Positions 17,851-25,349 of a stretch of DNA of 64,000 nucleotides are shown here, in pieces. Position 1 is the stretch's first letter. Each line of letters opens with the position of its first letter. Under the pieces are notes generated by a model. It ran no database searches. It was not told the DNA's origin and was given only the letters and a program-made list of their open reading frames with translations. This stretch comes from Streptomyces sp. NBC_01306 (GTDB lineage: Bacteria > Actinomycetota > Actinomycetes > Streptomycetales > Streptomycetaceae): the NCBI RefSeq assembly GCF_026340465.1, contig NZ_JAPEPC010000001.1:744001-808000 (forward strand). The letters run 5' to 3'. Both the position numbers and the translations under genes were made by a program.

Positions 17851-18018
17851 GATCTCCCCAGGAGGAATCGGCCCTCAGGCATGACGGATCAACACGGCAT
17901 ACCCAGGGCAGGAAAGAACGGAAGAAGGAAAGCGGGATCGCGGGATCGCGGAAAATGCGAACCCCGGAAGCGGGGACTACGTGCGCTCTTCAACGGGAGC
18001 GGACGAGACGCCCAGCGG
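17851..18018 (-). promoter_or_regulatory. Leader region between cysteine-rich short ORF and flavin reductase
   Basis: This untranslated segment follows the stop of the short ORF at 18019. It holds a small hairpin (CCCCG-GAAG-CGGGG at about 17965-17978 on the plus strand) and a directly repeated GCGGGATC. It is the place where an attenuator or ribosome-access switch would sit if the leader ORF is regulatory. I could not fold the region, so alternative structures are not shown. Confidence 0.4.
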
Positions 18019-18141
18019 CTATCGGGACACCCGAGCCGAGCGACAACAGAAAAGGCGGGCGAAGAGGCCGGCCGACGCAGCCGCGCAGCAGTCGCACACC
18101 CCGAGGGGCATGTACGGGGAAATCCGCTGCGTTCCGGTCAT
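18019..18141 (-). CDS. Short cysteine-rich ORF, candidate leader peptide of the sulfur operon
   Basis: A 40-codon ORF starting ATG 18141 (GAGGAT eight bases upstream) and ending TAG 18019. It contains five cysteine codons in two clusters: LGVCDCCAAAS and ARLFCCRSAR. The next gene on this strand is the flavin reductase of the organosulfur operon. Clustered cysteine codons in an upstream ORF of a sulfur operon are what a ribosome-stalling cysteine sensor would need; such uORFs are known upstream of sulfur genes in mycobacteria. The ORF is too short for composition tests, so coding status is inferred from start, context and cysteines. Confidence 0.55.
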   Translation of the reverse strand: MTGTQRISPYMPLGVCDCCAAASAGLFARLFCCRSARVSR

Positions 18142-18219
18142 GAATCCATCCTCGCGTCCTCTTTCCCGCCGGGTCAACAATGCAACCTTCTGAATTAATT
18201 CGGTGTACCGCCGGGAGCG

Positions 18220-19509
18220 TCAGCAGGCCGCGGTCACCGCGGGCCAGGGGCCGAGCGGGTCCGCGTACAGGGCACCGAGCGCCACCGCGCCGCCCGCGGT
18301 GGCCAGCACCGATCCGGTGAAACTGCCGGGTACCACGGCTCGTTCGGGGTCGTCGCAGACCAGAGAGCGCTCGCCCGCCTCCGCCCGCAGCACGGCCAGA
18401 CACTCCGGCAGCCGGGCAACCCCCGGCTCGGCGACCACCAGGATCTCGGGGTCGAAGGTGTCCAGCAGCAGGGCCGCCGCCCGGCCGACGTACCGTGCCC
18501 GGCGCCTGAAGAGTTCCCGCGCGCGGGGCTCCCCGGCCAGGGCGAGATCGAGCAGCTCACTGAACACCCTTACATGCAGTCCCTGTTCGGCGGCCCGGCG
18601 CAGCAGTGCGGACTCCGAGGCCATGGAGTGGAGACAGCCCGGCCTGCCACACGCGCAGACCGCTGCGGCACCGGTCCCGCAGTCCGGGCCGACCGGCAGA
18701 TGCGCCACACTCCCCGCCCCGGCACGCGGCCCCAGATGGACGGTTCCGGCGGAGGTGAACGCCGCGTCGATGACGGCACCGACGAAGAGCAGGACCGCGC
18801 TGGTACGGGTGGTCACCTCACCGAACATCTGCTCCGCGCGCGCCAACGCCCGTGCGTGGCTGTCGACATGGACGGGCAGCCCGGTGGCCGCGGCGAGGTG
18901 CTCGCGTACCGGCACATCGCGCCAGCCCAGTTGGGGATGGTGCACGATCGTCCCGGCGGCCGGGTCGACGCGGTTCCCGGTGGCCACGCCGAGCCCGAGC
19001 ACGGTGCGGCCGCCGGCGTGCGCGGCCACCAGCCGGGGCAGCCGCGCGGCCAGTGCACGCAGCACCGGCCGGGGGTCCGTGTCCCGGTGCGGCTGCCGGT
19101 CCTCGGCCACGATCCGGCCGCGCAGATCCATCAGGGACAGCGTCGAGTGCGCCACGGCGATGTGCGCACCGGCCACCAGGCACTGGCCGGTGTCGATCTC
19201 GACCGGAATGTGCGGCCGCCCCAGACCGCGTGGCCCCGCGGTCTCCGCTGCCTCCCGGATCAGCCCGCGTGCCAGCAGCTGCCTGGTGTGGCCGGTGACC
19301 GATGCGGGCGAAAGGCCGGTGAGACGGGCGACGGTGGAGCGGGCGACCGGACCGTGGTCGAGGATCGCGGAGAGTACGGCGCCGGTGGCGGCACCGGCAG
19401 CACGGCGCTGCGGTCCGGCGGCCGGTATGTCGGAGCGGCGGACGGGGGTGGGACGGCGGACAGGGACGGGGCGGCGGGCGGGCGCGGGCGGACGGTCCAC
19501 GGATGGCAT
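18220..19509 (-). CDS. ROK-family transcriptional regulator
   Basis: A 429-aa protein with an N-terminal winged helix (ILDHGPVARSTVARLTGLSPASVTGHTRQLLARGLI, residues about 50-85) and a C-terminal ROK domain. The zinc site is recognisable as CACGRPGC but the usual following Glu is absent, and the kinase-type DxGGT phosphate motif is missing, so it should be a repressor, not a sugar kinase. ATG 19509 is chosen; GTG 19563 is an alternative and neither has a strong ribosome binding site. It sits between two leader peptides and upstream of the sulfur operon, which suggests it controls that operon. Confidence 0.82.
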   Translation of the reverse strand: MPSVDRPPAPARRPVPVRRPTPVRRSDIPAAGPQRRAAGAATGAVLSAILDHGPVARSTVARLTGLSPASVTGHTRQLLARGLIREAAETAGPRGLGRPHIPVEIDTGQCLVAGAHIAVAHSTLSLMDLRGRIVAEDRQPHRDTDPRPVLRALAARLPRLVAAHAGGRTVLGLGVATGNRVDPAAGTIVHHPQLGWRDVPVREHLAAATGLPVHVDSHARALARAEQMFGEVTTRTSAVLLFVGAVIDAAFTSAGTVHLGPRAGAGSVAHLPVGPDCGTGAAAVCACGRPGCLHSMASESALLRRAAEQGLHVRVFSELLDLALAGEPRARELFRRRARYVGRAAALLLDTFDPEILVVAEPGVARLPECLAVLRAEAGERSLVCDDPERAVVPGSFTGSVLATAGGAVALGALYADPLGPWPAVTAAC

Positions 19510-19934
19510 CCCGTTGCTCGGTGGGGTGGCACTCCAGTACGGGGCTCCGCTGCGGAGCCACACGGCAGGCGCCGCCGACGAGGGCCGGTGGAGCTCTGCT
19601 TCTTCCGGGAAGGGCGCCGCGCTGCCCGGCGAGTCGGGTGCGGGGAGGTGAAGTCAGCGGGCGGCGCGTACAGCCAGGGCGTTCAGGCCCGGTTACACGC
19701 CGCGGAGCACACACGCTTCAGGTCGACATGACCACGCGTCGTCAGGTGTGCGGAAGGCTGCATGGCGCGCAACGTATCCGGCACGGCTGAACCCGGTCAA
19801 ACCACCGACCACATCATGGACAGCCGCGGCGAAGGGCTGCTGGTACGTCGCACCGCGCCGCCGGTACCGGCCGCTTAGGGAGACAGCTCCAGAGAGGGCA
19901 GAATCGATCCGGACCGAGAGCGAGGAGGGTGTAC
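19510..19934. other. Divergent region between ROK and MarR genes
   Basis: The only coding content I can support is the leader peptide at 19683-19763. The remainder holds the untranslated leader of the ROK transcript (19510-19682) and the promoter region of the MarR gene (about 19800-19930). A plus-strand 20-codon ORF across 19728-19790 is antisense to the leader and is not called. Confidence 0.5.
19683..19763 (-). CDS. Actinobacterial sulfur-pathway leader peptide
   Basis: A 26-codon ORF from ATG 19763 to TGA 19683. It contains TTRGHVDLKRVCSAAC, which matches the conserved R-x-H-[VI]-D-L-x-R-x-x-S-x-x-C pattern of the small leader peptides found upstream of sulfur assimilation and organosulfur operons in streptomycetes. 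It precedes the ROK gene by about 170 bases. The ribosome binding site is poor. The motif match is the main evidence, and it independently supports the assignment of the downstream region to sulfur metabolism. Confidence 0.75.
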   Translation of the reverse strand: MQPSAHLTTRGHVDLKRVCSAACNRA

Positions 19935-20441
19935 ATGGCCGAGGACATCGTCGCGGGGGTGATCCGGCAATGGGAGCAGGTGCTGCCCGGGCTCGACACC
20001 GACCCGATGGCGGTGATCGGACGGCTCAACCGCTGCTCCGCACTGCTGCAGCAGGCCGCCGACGCACCGCTCCGCCAGGAGGGTCTCTCCCGGCCGGAGT
20101 TCGACGTACTCGGCACCCTGCGCAGGGTGGACCGCGAGCTCACGCCGGGCCGGATCGCCCGCGAGACCTTCGCTTCGGGGGCCGCGGTGACCAAGCGCGT
20201 ACGGCAGCTGGAGGAGCGCGGGCTCGTCGCCCGGCGGCCGGACGACCGCGACCGCCGTGTCTCGCACCTCTCCCTCACCGAGGAGGGCCGCACGCTTCTG
20301 GACCGGCTGCTCCCCGTCCAGCTGCGGTACGAGGCAGCCCTGCTCGACGGTATCGACGCCCGGGGACGCGCCGAGCTGTCCGATGCGCTGAGCGAACTAC
20401 TGGTGCTGCTCGAAGGGCGGCTGGGCAGCCCGGTGGAGTGA
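19935..20441 (+). CDS. MarR-family transcriptional regulator
   Basis: A 168-aa winged-helix repressor. The DNA-binding region is visible as FDVLGTLRRVDRELTPGRIARETFASGAAVTKRVRQLEERGLVAR followed by the wing RRPDDRDRRVSHLSLTEEG. GAGGAGG lies six bases before ATG 19935; a GTG two codons earlier is less well placed. It converges on a cytochrome P450, which could be its target only if it also acts at 21730-21880 (inference). Ligand unknown. Confidence 0.9.
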   Translation: MAEDIVAGVIRQWEQVLPGLDTDPMAVIGRLNRCSALLQQAADAPLRQEGLSRPEFDVLGTLRRVDRELTPGRIARETFASGAAVTKRVRQLEERGLVARRPDDRDRRVSHLSLTEEGRTLLDRLLPVQLRYEAALLDGIDARGRAELSDALSELLVLLEGRLGSPVE

Positions 20442-20443
20442 CC

Positions 20444-20494
20444 GCCGCCCCGGTCCCAGCGCGGGTCCGCCTGCCGCCGGTTCAGCGGGGCGGC
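20444..20494. terminator. Hairpin between convergent MarR and P450 genes
   Basis: GCCGCCCCG at 20444-20452 pairs with CGGGGCGGC at 20486-20494 around a 33-base loop that spans the gap between the stops at 20441 and 20482. It can form in both transcripts, so it may act as a bidirectional terminator. The long loop weakens the case. Confidence 0.4.
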
Positions 20495-21729
20495 GCAGCC
20501 CGGTCGGGCCCGAGTCGTACGGGAAGCTCGCGCACCCCGTTCCCCACGAAGCCCGGGTGCCGGGCCAGCTCCTCTTCGGGAACGGCCAGTTCCAGTCCGG
20601 GAAAGCGCGTGAAGAGCCGTTCCAGGGCGACCGTGGCCTCCAGCCGGGCCAGCGGTGCGCCGAGGCAGAAGTGCGGGCCGTGCCCGAGGGAGATGTGGCG
20701 GGCGTCCCGGGTGATGTCGAACCGGTCGGCGTCCGGTCCGTGGACGGCCGGGTCGCGGCCTGCCGCCGAGTACCCGGCCAGCACCGGGGTGCCGCGTGGG
20801 ATCACCGTGCCCGCGACGGGCAGATCGCGAGTCGGGTAGCGGAAGGGGAAGAAGCTGACCGGGCTGTCCCAGCGCAGCGTCTCCTCGACGACGTCCAGCC
20901 AGGTGGCCCGGCCCGCCATGACCAGGGCGAGCTGGTCCCGGTGGGCGCAGAGCGCCCGGACCGCGTTGGCGACGAGGTTCAGCGTGGTCTCGTGACCGGC
21001 GACGATCATCAGGAGCAGGGTGCCTATCAGCTCCGGCTCGCTCAGCCGGTCGCCGTCCTCCTCGCGGGCAGCGATCAGCGCGCTGGTGAGATCGTCGCCC
21101 GGCCGCTCACGCCGCCCCGCCGCGACGGCGGCCAGCACGGCGACCATCTCCTGGTTGGCGGCCACCACCTCATCGGGACCGATACCGGTGGAGACGACCT
21201 GGTCGGAGAGGTGGTGCAGCCGCTCCCGGTACTCCGGACCGACCCCGAGGAGCTCGCAGATGACGCCCATCGGCAGCGGCAGCGCGTACTGCCGACGGAG
21301 GTCGACCGTGCCGTCGCGGTCCGCCGCGGCCGCGACGCCGTCGAGCAGCCCCGCGGCCAGCGTCTCGATCCGCGGACGCAGCGACTCCACCCGGCGCCCG
21401 GTGAACGCCCGGCTCACCAGGGAACGCAGCCTGCGGTGGTCGGCGCCGTCGGCCGTTGTCATGGACCGTACGGTGGCGAAGGTCCGCAACGGCCAGCCCT
21501 CCTCGATCCGCCCCTCCTGGAGTGCGGTGAAGTGCTGCGGCCCCTTGGCGACGTCGGGGTGCGCCAGGAACTCCCTGAGCGCCGCGTGTCCGAGGACCGC
21601 CGCCCCCTCGACCTCGCCGGGCAGGACGACCGGGACCACCGCGCCCTGGGCCAGGAGCAGCGCGTTGGCGGCGTGCGGGCAACCGCCGGACGGGTCCATC
21701 CGGTGCGGGGAGACGGGTGAGGTGGTCAT
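20482..21729 (-). CDS. Cytochrome P450
   Basis: A 415-aa soluble bacterial P450. The oxygen-activation helix reads IVAGHETTLNL, the ExxR motif is EETLRW, and the haem loop LGHGPHFCLGAPLAR holds the thiolate cysteine. AGGAG precedes ATG 21729. No ferredoxin or reductase gene lies beside it, so electrons come from elsewhere. It diverges from a 59-codon ORF and converges with the MarR gene. The substrate cannot be predicted; it may be a lone catabolic or xenobiotic P450. Confidence 0.93.
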   Translation of the reverse strand: MTTSPVSPHRMDPSGGCPHAANALLLAQGAVVPVVLPGEVEGAAVLGHAALREFLAHPDVAKGPQHFTALQEGRIEEGWPLRTFATVRSMTTADGADHRRLRSLVSRAFTGRRVESLRPRIETLAAGLLDGVAAAADRDGTVDLRRQYALPLPMGVICELLGVGPEYRERLHHLSDQVVSTGIGPDEVVAANQEMVAVLAAVAAGRRERPGDDLTSALIAAREEDGDRLSEPELIGTLLLMIVAGHETTLNLVANAVRALCAHRDQLALVMAGRATWLDVVEETLRWDSPVSFFPFRYPTRDLPVAGTVIPRGTPVLAGYSAAGRDPAVHGPDADRFDITRDARHISLGHGPHFCLGAPLARLEATVALERLFTRFPGLELAVPEEELARHPGFVGNGVRELPVRLGPDRAAPPR

Positions 21730-21767
21730 CTCGGGACTCCTGGCTGGTTCGGGGCGGGTCCGGGGTA

Positions 21768-21801
21768 CTCCGTGCCCCGGCGAGGTCGCCGGGGCACGGA
21801 G
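21768..21801. other. Perfect 15-bp inverted repeat in a divergent intergenic region
   Basis: CTCCGTGCCCCGGCG at 21768-21782 and its exact complement at 21787-21801 flank a 4-base loop AGGT. It has the form of a strong intrinsic terminator but lies between two divergent starts (21729 minus, 21880 plus), where no transcript is expected to end. It may be an operator, an insulator, or a structure in a 5' leader. Confidence 0.6.
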
Positions 21802-21879
21802 CAGCCGATCGTGCATGGTCCGGCGCTTTCCGGGCACCAGCGGCTGGACAGGAACCCGAGTTCTAAGGAACGTACGACC

Positions 21880-22059
21880 GTGAGCTATCCCTCCACCCCA
21901 GGTTCGCCGATATACGACCAGCTGGTCCAGGAGCAGGGCGACGTCCTCGCCGAGGCGCGGAAGCTCGCCGAGGAAGCCCTCCAGCAGGCGGACCCCGCGC
22001 AGTACTGGCAGGGCGCGCTGCCCCACCGGCGGACGTCAGGGAAGGTCCCGCAGGGCTGA
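21880..22059 (+). CDS. Small hypothetical protein (59 aa)
   Basis: A GTG-start ORF with AAGGAA nine bases upstream. The product is acidic and helical in its middle (VLAEARKLAEEALQQADPAQYW), with a basic C-terminus, and has no signal peptide or membrane segment. It resembles small conserved streptomycete proteins of unknown function but I do not recognise the family. The open frame extends to 21772, across the hairpin at 21768-21801, but no start upstream has a ribosome binding site. Confidence 0.55.
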   Translation: MSYPSTPGSPIYDQLVQEQGDVLAEARKLAEEALQQADPAQYWQGALPHRRTSGKVPQG

Positions 22060-22168
22060 GCCGTACACCGGCCCGCATCTCCGGGGCGGGTCCGACTCGC
22101 TACCGTTCGGATCCTTTTCGATCGTGATGGCCCGGTGACGCAAAGTCTGAATCGGTTTGGTCACGACA

Positions 22169-22194
22169 GGCAACCCTTCGCTCTCAGCACCGTT
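22169..22194 (+). promoter_or_regulatory. Possible ECF-type promoter upstream of gtrB
   Basis: GGCAAC at 22169-22174, a 16-base spacer and CGTT at 22191-22194 resemble the GGAAC/CGTC pattern recognised by envelope-stress ECF sigma factors such as SigE. A promoter of that class would fit a cell-surface glycan-modification operon. The -35 element is a poor match, so this is tentative. Confidence 0.25.
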
Positions 22195-22256
22195 CTTCAT
22201 GGGTAGCGATTTCCGGAGGGAGATCGCCGTTCGCAACAGACACGGAGTGAATGACG

Positions 22257-23240
22257 ATGGTGCACCTTTCGGTTGTCGTACCGTGCTACAACGAAGCGGA
22301 GGTGGTCGGCGCCTTTCACACCGCGCTGGTCGCCGCACTCGAACCGACCGGGGAGACGTTCGAGATCTGCTACGTCGACGACGGCAGCGGAGACCGGACC
22401 CTGAGCGAACTCCGCCGGCTCGCAGCCGACGATTCACGAGTGCGCTACACCTCCTTCAGCCGCAACTTCGGCAAGGAGTCGGCGATGCTCGCCGGCCTGC
22501 GGATGACAGCGGGTGACGCGGCGGTCCTGATGGACGCCGACCTCCAGCATCCGCCCACGCTCCTGCCGCGCATGCTCGACCTGCACCGGCACGGTTACGA
22601 CCAGGTCGTCGCCCAGCGTGACCGTACGGGCGAGGGCGCGCTGCGGTCCGCTCTCAGCCGGATGTACTACCGGCTCGTCCGGCGCTGCATGGACGTCGAA
22701 GTCATCGACGGAGCGGGCGATTTCCGGCTGCTGTCCCGGCGCGCGGTGGACAGTGTGCTGTCGCTCCCGGAGAGCAACCGCTTCTCCAAGGGGATCTTCT
22801 CCTGGATCGGTTTCGACACCGTCAGCTTCACCTACCAGAACGTCGAGCGGGCAGCCGGAGAGTCCAAGTGGGGCGGGCGCCACCTGCTCAACTACGGCAT
22901 CGACGGGCTGCTCTCGTTCAACAGCAAGCCGCTGCGGCTCGCCATCCACACGGGCCTCTGCCTCTTCCTGTCGGCGCTCGTCTACGCGCTGTACATCATC
23001 GGGAACGTCGTGCTGGACGGGGTCGACACCCCCGGATACACCACGCTGATCACCGCGATCGTCGCGCTCAGCGGGGTCCAGCTCGCCACCCTCGGCGTCA
23101 TCGGCGAGTACGTCGGGCGGATCTACCACGAGTCGAAGCGCAGGCCGCACTACGTGGTCAGCGAGACCGACGACCGCGCCAGGGACTTCTCGGCGCGCTC
23201 CCCGCTGGAGGCCGCGGGTCAGGTGCGGCCGACCTCATGA
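22257..23240 (+). CDS. GtrB-like polyprenyl-phosphate glycosyltransferase (GT2)
   Basis: A 327-aa family-2 glycosyltransferase. The nucleotide-binding DDGSGDRT motif and the metal motif MDADLQHPP are present, and two C-terminal hydrophobic helices (about residues 225-300) tether it to the membrane, as in GtrB/DPM1-type enzymes that load a sugar onto polyprenyl phosphate. ATG 22257 gives proper spacing to GGAG; ATG 22251 is two codons earlier. Its stop overlaps the gtrA start (ATGA). Confidence 0.92.
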   Translation: MVHLSVVVPCYNEAEVVGAFHTALVAALEPTGETFEICYVDDGSGDRTLSELRRLAADDSRVRYTSFSRNFGKESAMLAGLRMTAGDAAVLMDADLQHPPTLLPRMLDLHRHGYDQVVAQRDRTGEGALRSALSRMYYRLVRRCMDVEVIDGAGDFRLLSRRAVDSVLSLPESNRFSKGIFSWIGFDTVSFTYQNVERAAGESKWGGRHLLNYGIDGLLSFNSKPLRLAIHTGLCLFLSALVYALYIIGNVVLDGVDTPGYTTLITAIVALSGVQLATLGVIGEYVGRIYHESKRRPHYVVSETDDRARDFSARSPLEAAGQVRPTS

Positions 23241-23725
23241 GCTCCGACGAAACGCGCACGTCCTCCGCACCTCCCCCGGTCCCGCCGCCGGCGCCCGCGA
23301 AGAAGGCCCGCACGCTCGGGCAGTTCGTCACGTTCGCGGCGATCGGGGTCGCCAACACCGCGGTCTACTACGCGGTGTTCGCCACGCTGAACCGCTGGCT
23401 GCCGTATCTGGCGGCCCATGTGCTGGGCTGGGCCGTGGGCATCACCGTGTCGTTCCTGCTCAACTCGTACATCACCTGCCGCACCCGCCCCACCTGGCGC
23501 GCCTTCGCGCGCTACCCGCTCTCCGGCCTGGTCAATGTCGTGGGCAGCGGAATCCTGCTCTACCTGGCGGTGAGCATGCTCGGGATGAACGAGGACATCG
23601 CCGCTATCGCGGCCGGTGTCCTCGTCACTCCCCTCTCTTTCCTGCTGGCCCGCTGGGCCATCGACTCGGGCACGGCGCCCGCGCCCGGCGAGGACCCCGT
23701 CAGGGCAGCCGCTTCGCGTGGGTGA
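23237..23725 (+). CDS. GtrA-family membrane protein
   Basis: A 162-aa protein with a Pro-rich soluble N-terminus and four hydrophobic helices. [19 protein letters not shown] and [19 protein letters not shown] are typical of GtrA/DPMS3 proteins, which are thought to flip or position the polyprenyl-linked sugar made by GtrB. It overlaps the gtrB stop by 4 bases. Its last 26 bases overlap the 3' end of the convergent gene at 23700. Confidence 0.9.
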   Translation: MSSDETRTSSAPPPVPPPAPAKKARTLGQFVTFAAIGVANTAVYYAVFATLNRWLPYLAAHVLGWAVGITVSFLLNSYITCRTRPTWRAFARYPLSGLVNVVGSGILLYLAVSMLGMNEDIAAIAAGVLVTPLSFLLARWAIDSGTAPAPGEDPVRAAASRG

Positions 23726-25205
23726 CGCGGTCGACGTGGTAGTAGTCGGCGACGCAGCTGGCCGGCCAGCCGTGCGGCTTCTTGCTGAACGGCTCCAGCA
23801 TCTTGGCCACATGGAGCGGCTTGTACGGCAGCACCTTCGCCCCGGCCGCCGACTCCTTCCGCATCCACTGGTCCTGGCGGTCCCACTTCTCGGCCCTGAC
23901 GTGCATCTGGTGCCCGAGGGTGTGCAGCGGTACGGCCAGTGAGACGCAGACTCCGGCGCAGATGACGCCCGCCGCGGCCGTCACGGCCAGCGCCCCACGC
24001 GGGCGCTGCCGGATCGCGCGGCCCAGCAGCGCGCCGACGCCGACGAGCAGCAGGACGTAGAGCAGCAGATAGTCGTTCCAGGTCCGCTGGGTGGTCAGGA
24101 CGTGCTTTCCGAACACCGGGTACGTGATGACGGTGCACAGGAAGCCGGAGACCAGGACGGCCAGCGCACCGACGCCGGTCAGCAGGAAGGGACGGCACGG
24201 CAGCAGGGCCGTCGGCCTCTCCCGGCGCGCCACCAGACCGAGCACCAGTCCGGCCGCGACCGCGCCCAGGTACTGCCAGGTCGACAGGACCGTCCAGATG
24301 ATGTGGGCGTAGAGGTGCAGGGAGGTGGTCAGCGAGTCGGGGGCCACCATCGAGGTCCCGGCGCCGAACTTCTGACGGCGCTCACGCGAGCCCGGTGACG
24401 TCACCAGGAGCAGTACACCGATGACGACTCCGGCCATCGTGGCGAGCGACCAGTGGCGGGCGTAGCGCCGTGCTTCGGCGGAGAAGACCTGACCGGCGAA
24501 GAGCACGACGGCCGAGAGGACCACGAGGAGCACGACCGAGGTCTCCTCGGACAGGGTCCCGATGAAGGTGCCCGCGAACACGGTGATGACCAGGGCTGCG
24601 ATCCGGGCCCGGGGGCTGCGGGCCAGCAGCGCCGGGATGACCGCGGCGAGGGCGAGCACGGGCGCCACGGTGTGCGAGACGGAGGCCGCGGGCCAGAAGA
24701 ACGTCTTGTACGTGTTGGTGGTGGCGAGGAGGAAGACCACGGCGGTGACGGACGCCACGAGCAGGGGTACGCCGCGCGGCACGGTGAGCCGGCCCGCCCG
24801 GACGGCCAGGGCGATCACCGCCCAGAGCAGCCCCACCATCAGCACGCCGCTGACCAGTCCGAACCACTGGTGGCCCGGGACTCCCGGCTCGGCGTAGAGG
24901 CCGACGAGCCAGCCGTTGGCGATCCGGCCGTTGTCGTGAAAGTAGAACTTGCCGGTGAGCCCGGAGATGCCGTGGTCACGTACGTACGGCAGGAAGCACC
25001 ACTCGTCGGCGCTGGGGCGCACATACTGCCCGTACCAGACCGCCACGGTGAGCAGGCCGAGCGGCACCAGGGAGAGCACGAGCGCCCAGGACCTGGCCAG
25101 TTCCCGGAGCGGTCCGTCGCGCCCGGGGCCTCTCGACGTCCGGTCTCCGTCGCCCGGTTGCCTGGGGACGGTGACGCTCGATGCGTCGACGGCCATGTTC
25201 ACCAC
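23700..25205 (-). CDS. Polytopic membrane protein, DUF6056/GtrC-like
   Basis: A 501-aa membrane protein with about eleven hydrophobic segments. YVRPSADEWCFLPYV after the first helix holds an acidic pair placed like the catalytic Asp/Glu of GT-C enzymes, and TTNTYKTFFWPAASVSHTVAP is typical of DUF6056-type proteins. Converging on gtrB-gtrA, it could be the transferase that moves the polyprenyl-linked sugar onto a surface polymer. The start is uncertain: GTG 25205, GTG 25202 or ATG 25196, all close to GAGAGG. Confidence 0.75.
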   Translation of the reverse strand: MVNMAVDASSVTVPRQPGDGDRTSRGPGRDGPLRELARSWALVLSLVPLGLLTVAVWYGQYVRPSADEWCFLPYVRDHGISGLTGKFYFHDNGRIANGWLVGLYAEPGVPGHQWFGLVSGVLMVGLLWAVIALAVRAGRLTVPRGVPLLVASVTAVVFLLATTNTYKTFFWPAASVSHTVAPVLALAAVIPALLARSPRARIAALVITVFAGTFIGTLSEETSVVLLVVLSAVVLFAGQVFSAEARRYARHWSLATMAGVVIGVLLLVTSPGSRERRQKFGAGTSMVAPDSLTTSLHLYAHIIWTVLSTWQYLGAVAAGLVLGLVARRERPTALLPCRPFLLTGVGALAVLVSGFLCTVITYPVFGKHVLTTQRTWNDYLLLYVLLLVGVGALLGRAIRQRPRGALAVTAAAGVICAGVCVSLAVPLHTLGHQMHVRAEKWDRQDQWMRKESAAGAKVLPYKPLHVAKMLEPFSKKPHGWPASCVADYYHVDRVTHAKRLP

Positions 25206-25309
25206 TGCCTCTCGGGGTTATTGCCGGTCAGCCCCGAAGACGTGCTGCGATGCCCGCGCGTTCCATCCCGTACCCCCTCAGGACACCTAATTGCCCCGAT
25301 CGGGTGAAG

Positions 25310-25344
25310 CCGGGCAGTGCGTCCCCCGGGCGCGCACTGCCCGG
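25310..25344 (-). terminator. Hairpin terminator after xdhC
   Basis: CCGGGCAGTGCG at 25310-25321 pairs exactly with CGCACTGCCCGG at 25333-25344 around an 11-base loop. It starts 6 bases beyond the xdhC stop on the minus strand, the right place to end the purine-catabolism transcript and isolate the gene at 23700-25205. Confidence 0.7.
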
Positions 25345-25349
25345 GGGTG

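Noticed and set aside
19728..19790. 20-codon plus-strand ORF starting ATG ACC ACG
   Set aside because: It is antisense to the leader peptide at 19683-19763, whose motif match gives the minus strand the better claim.
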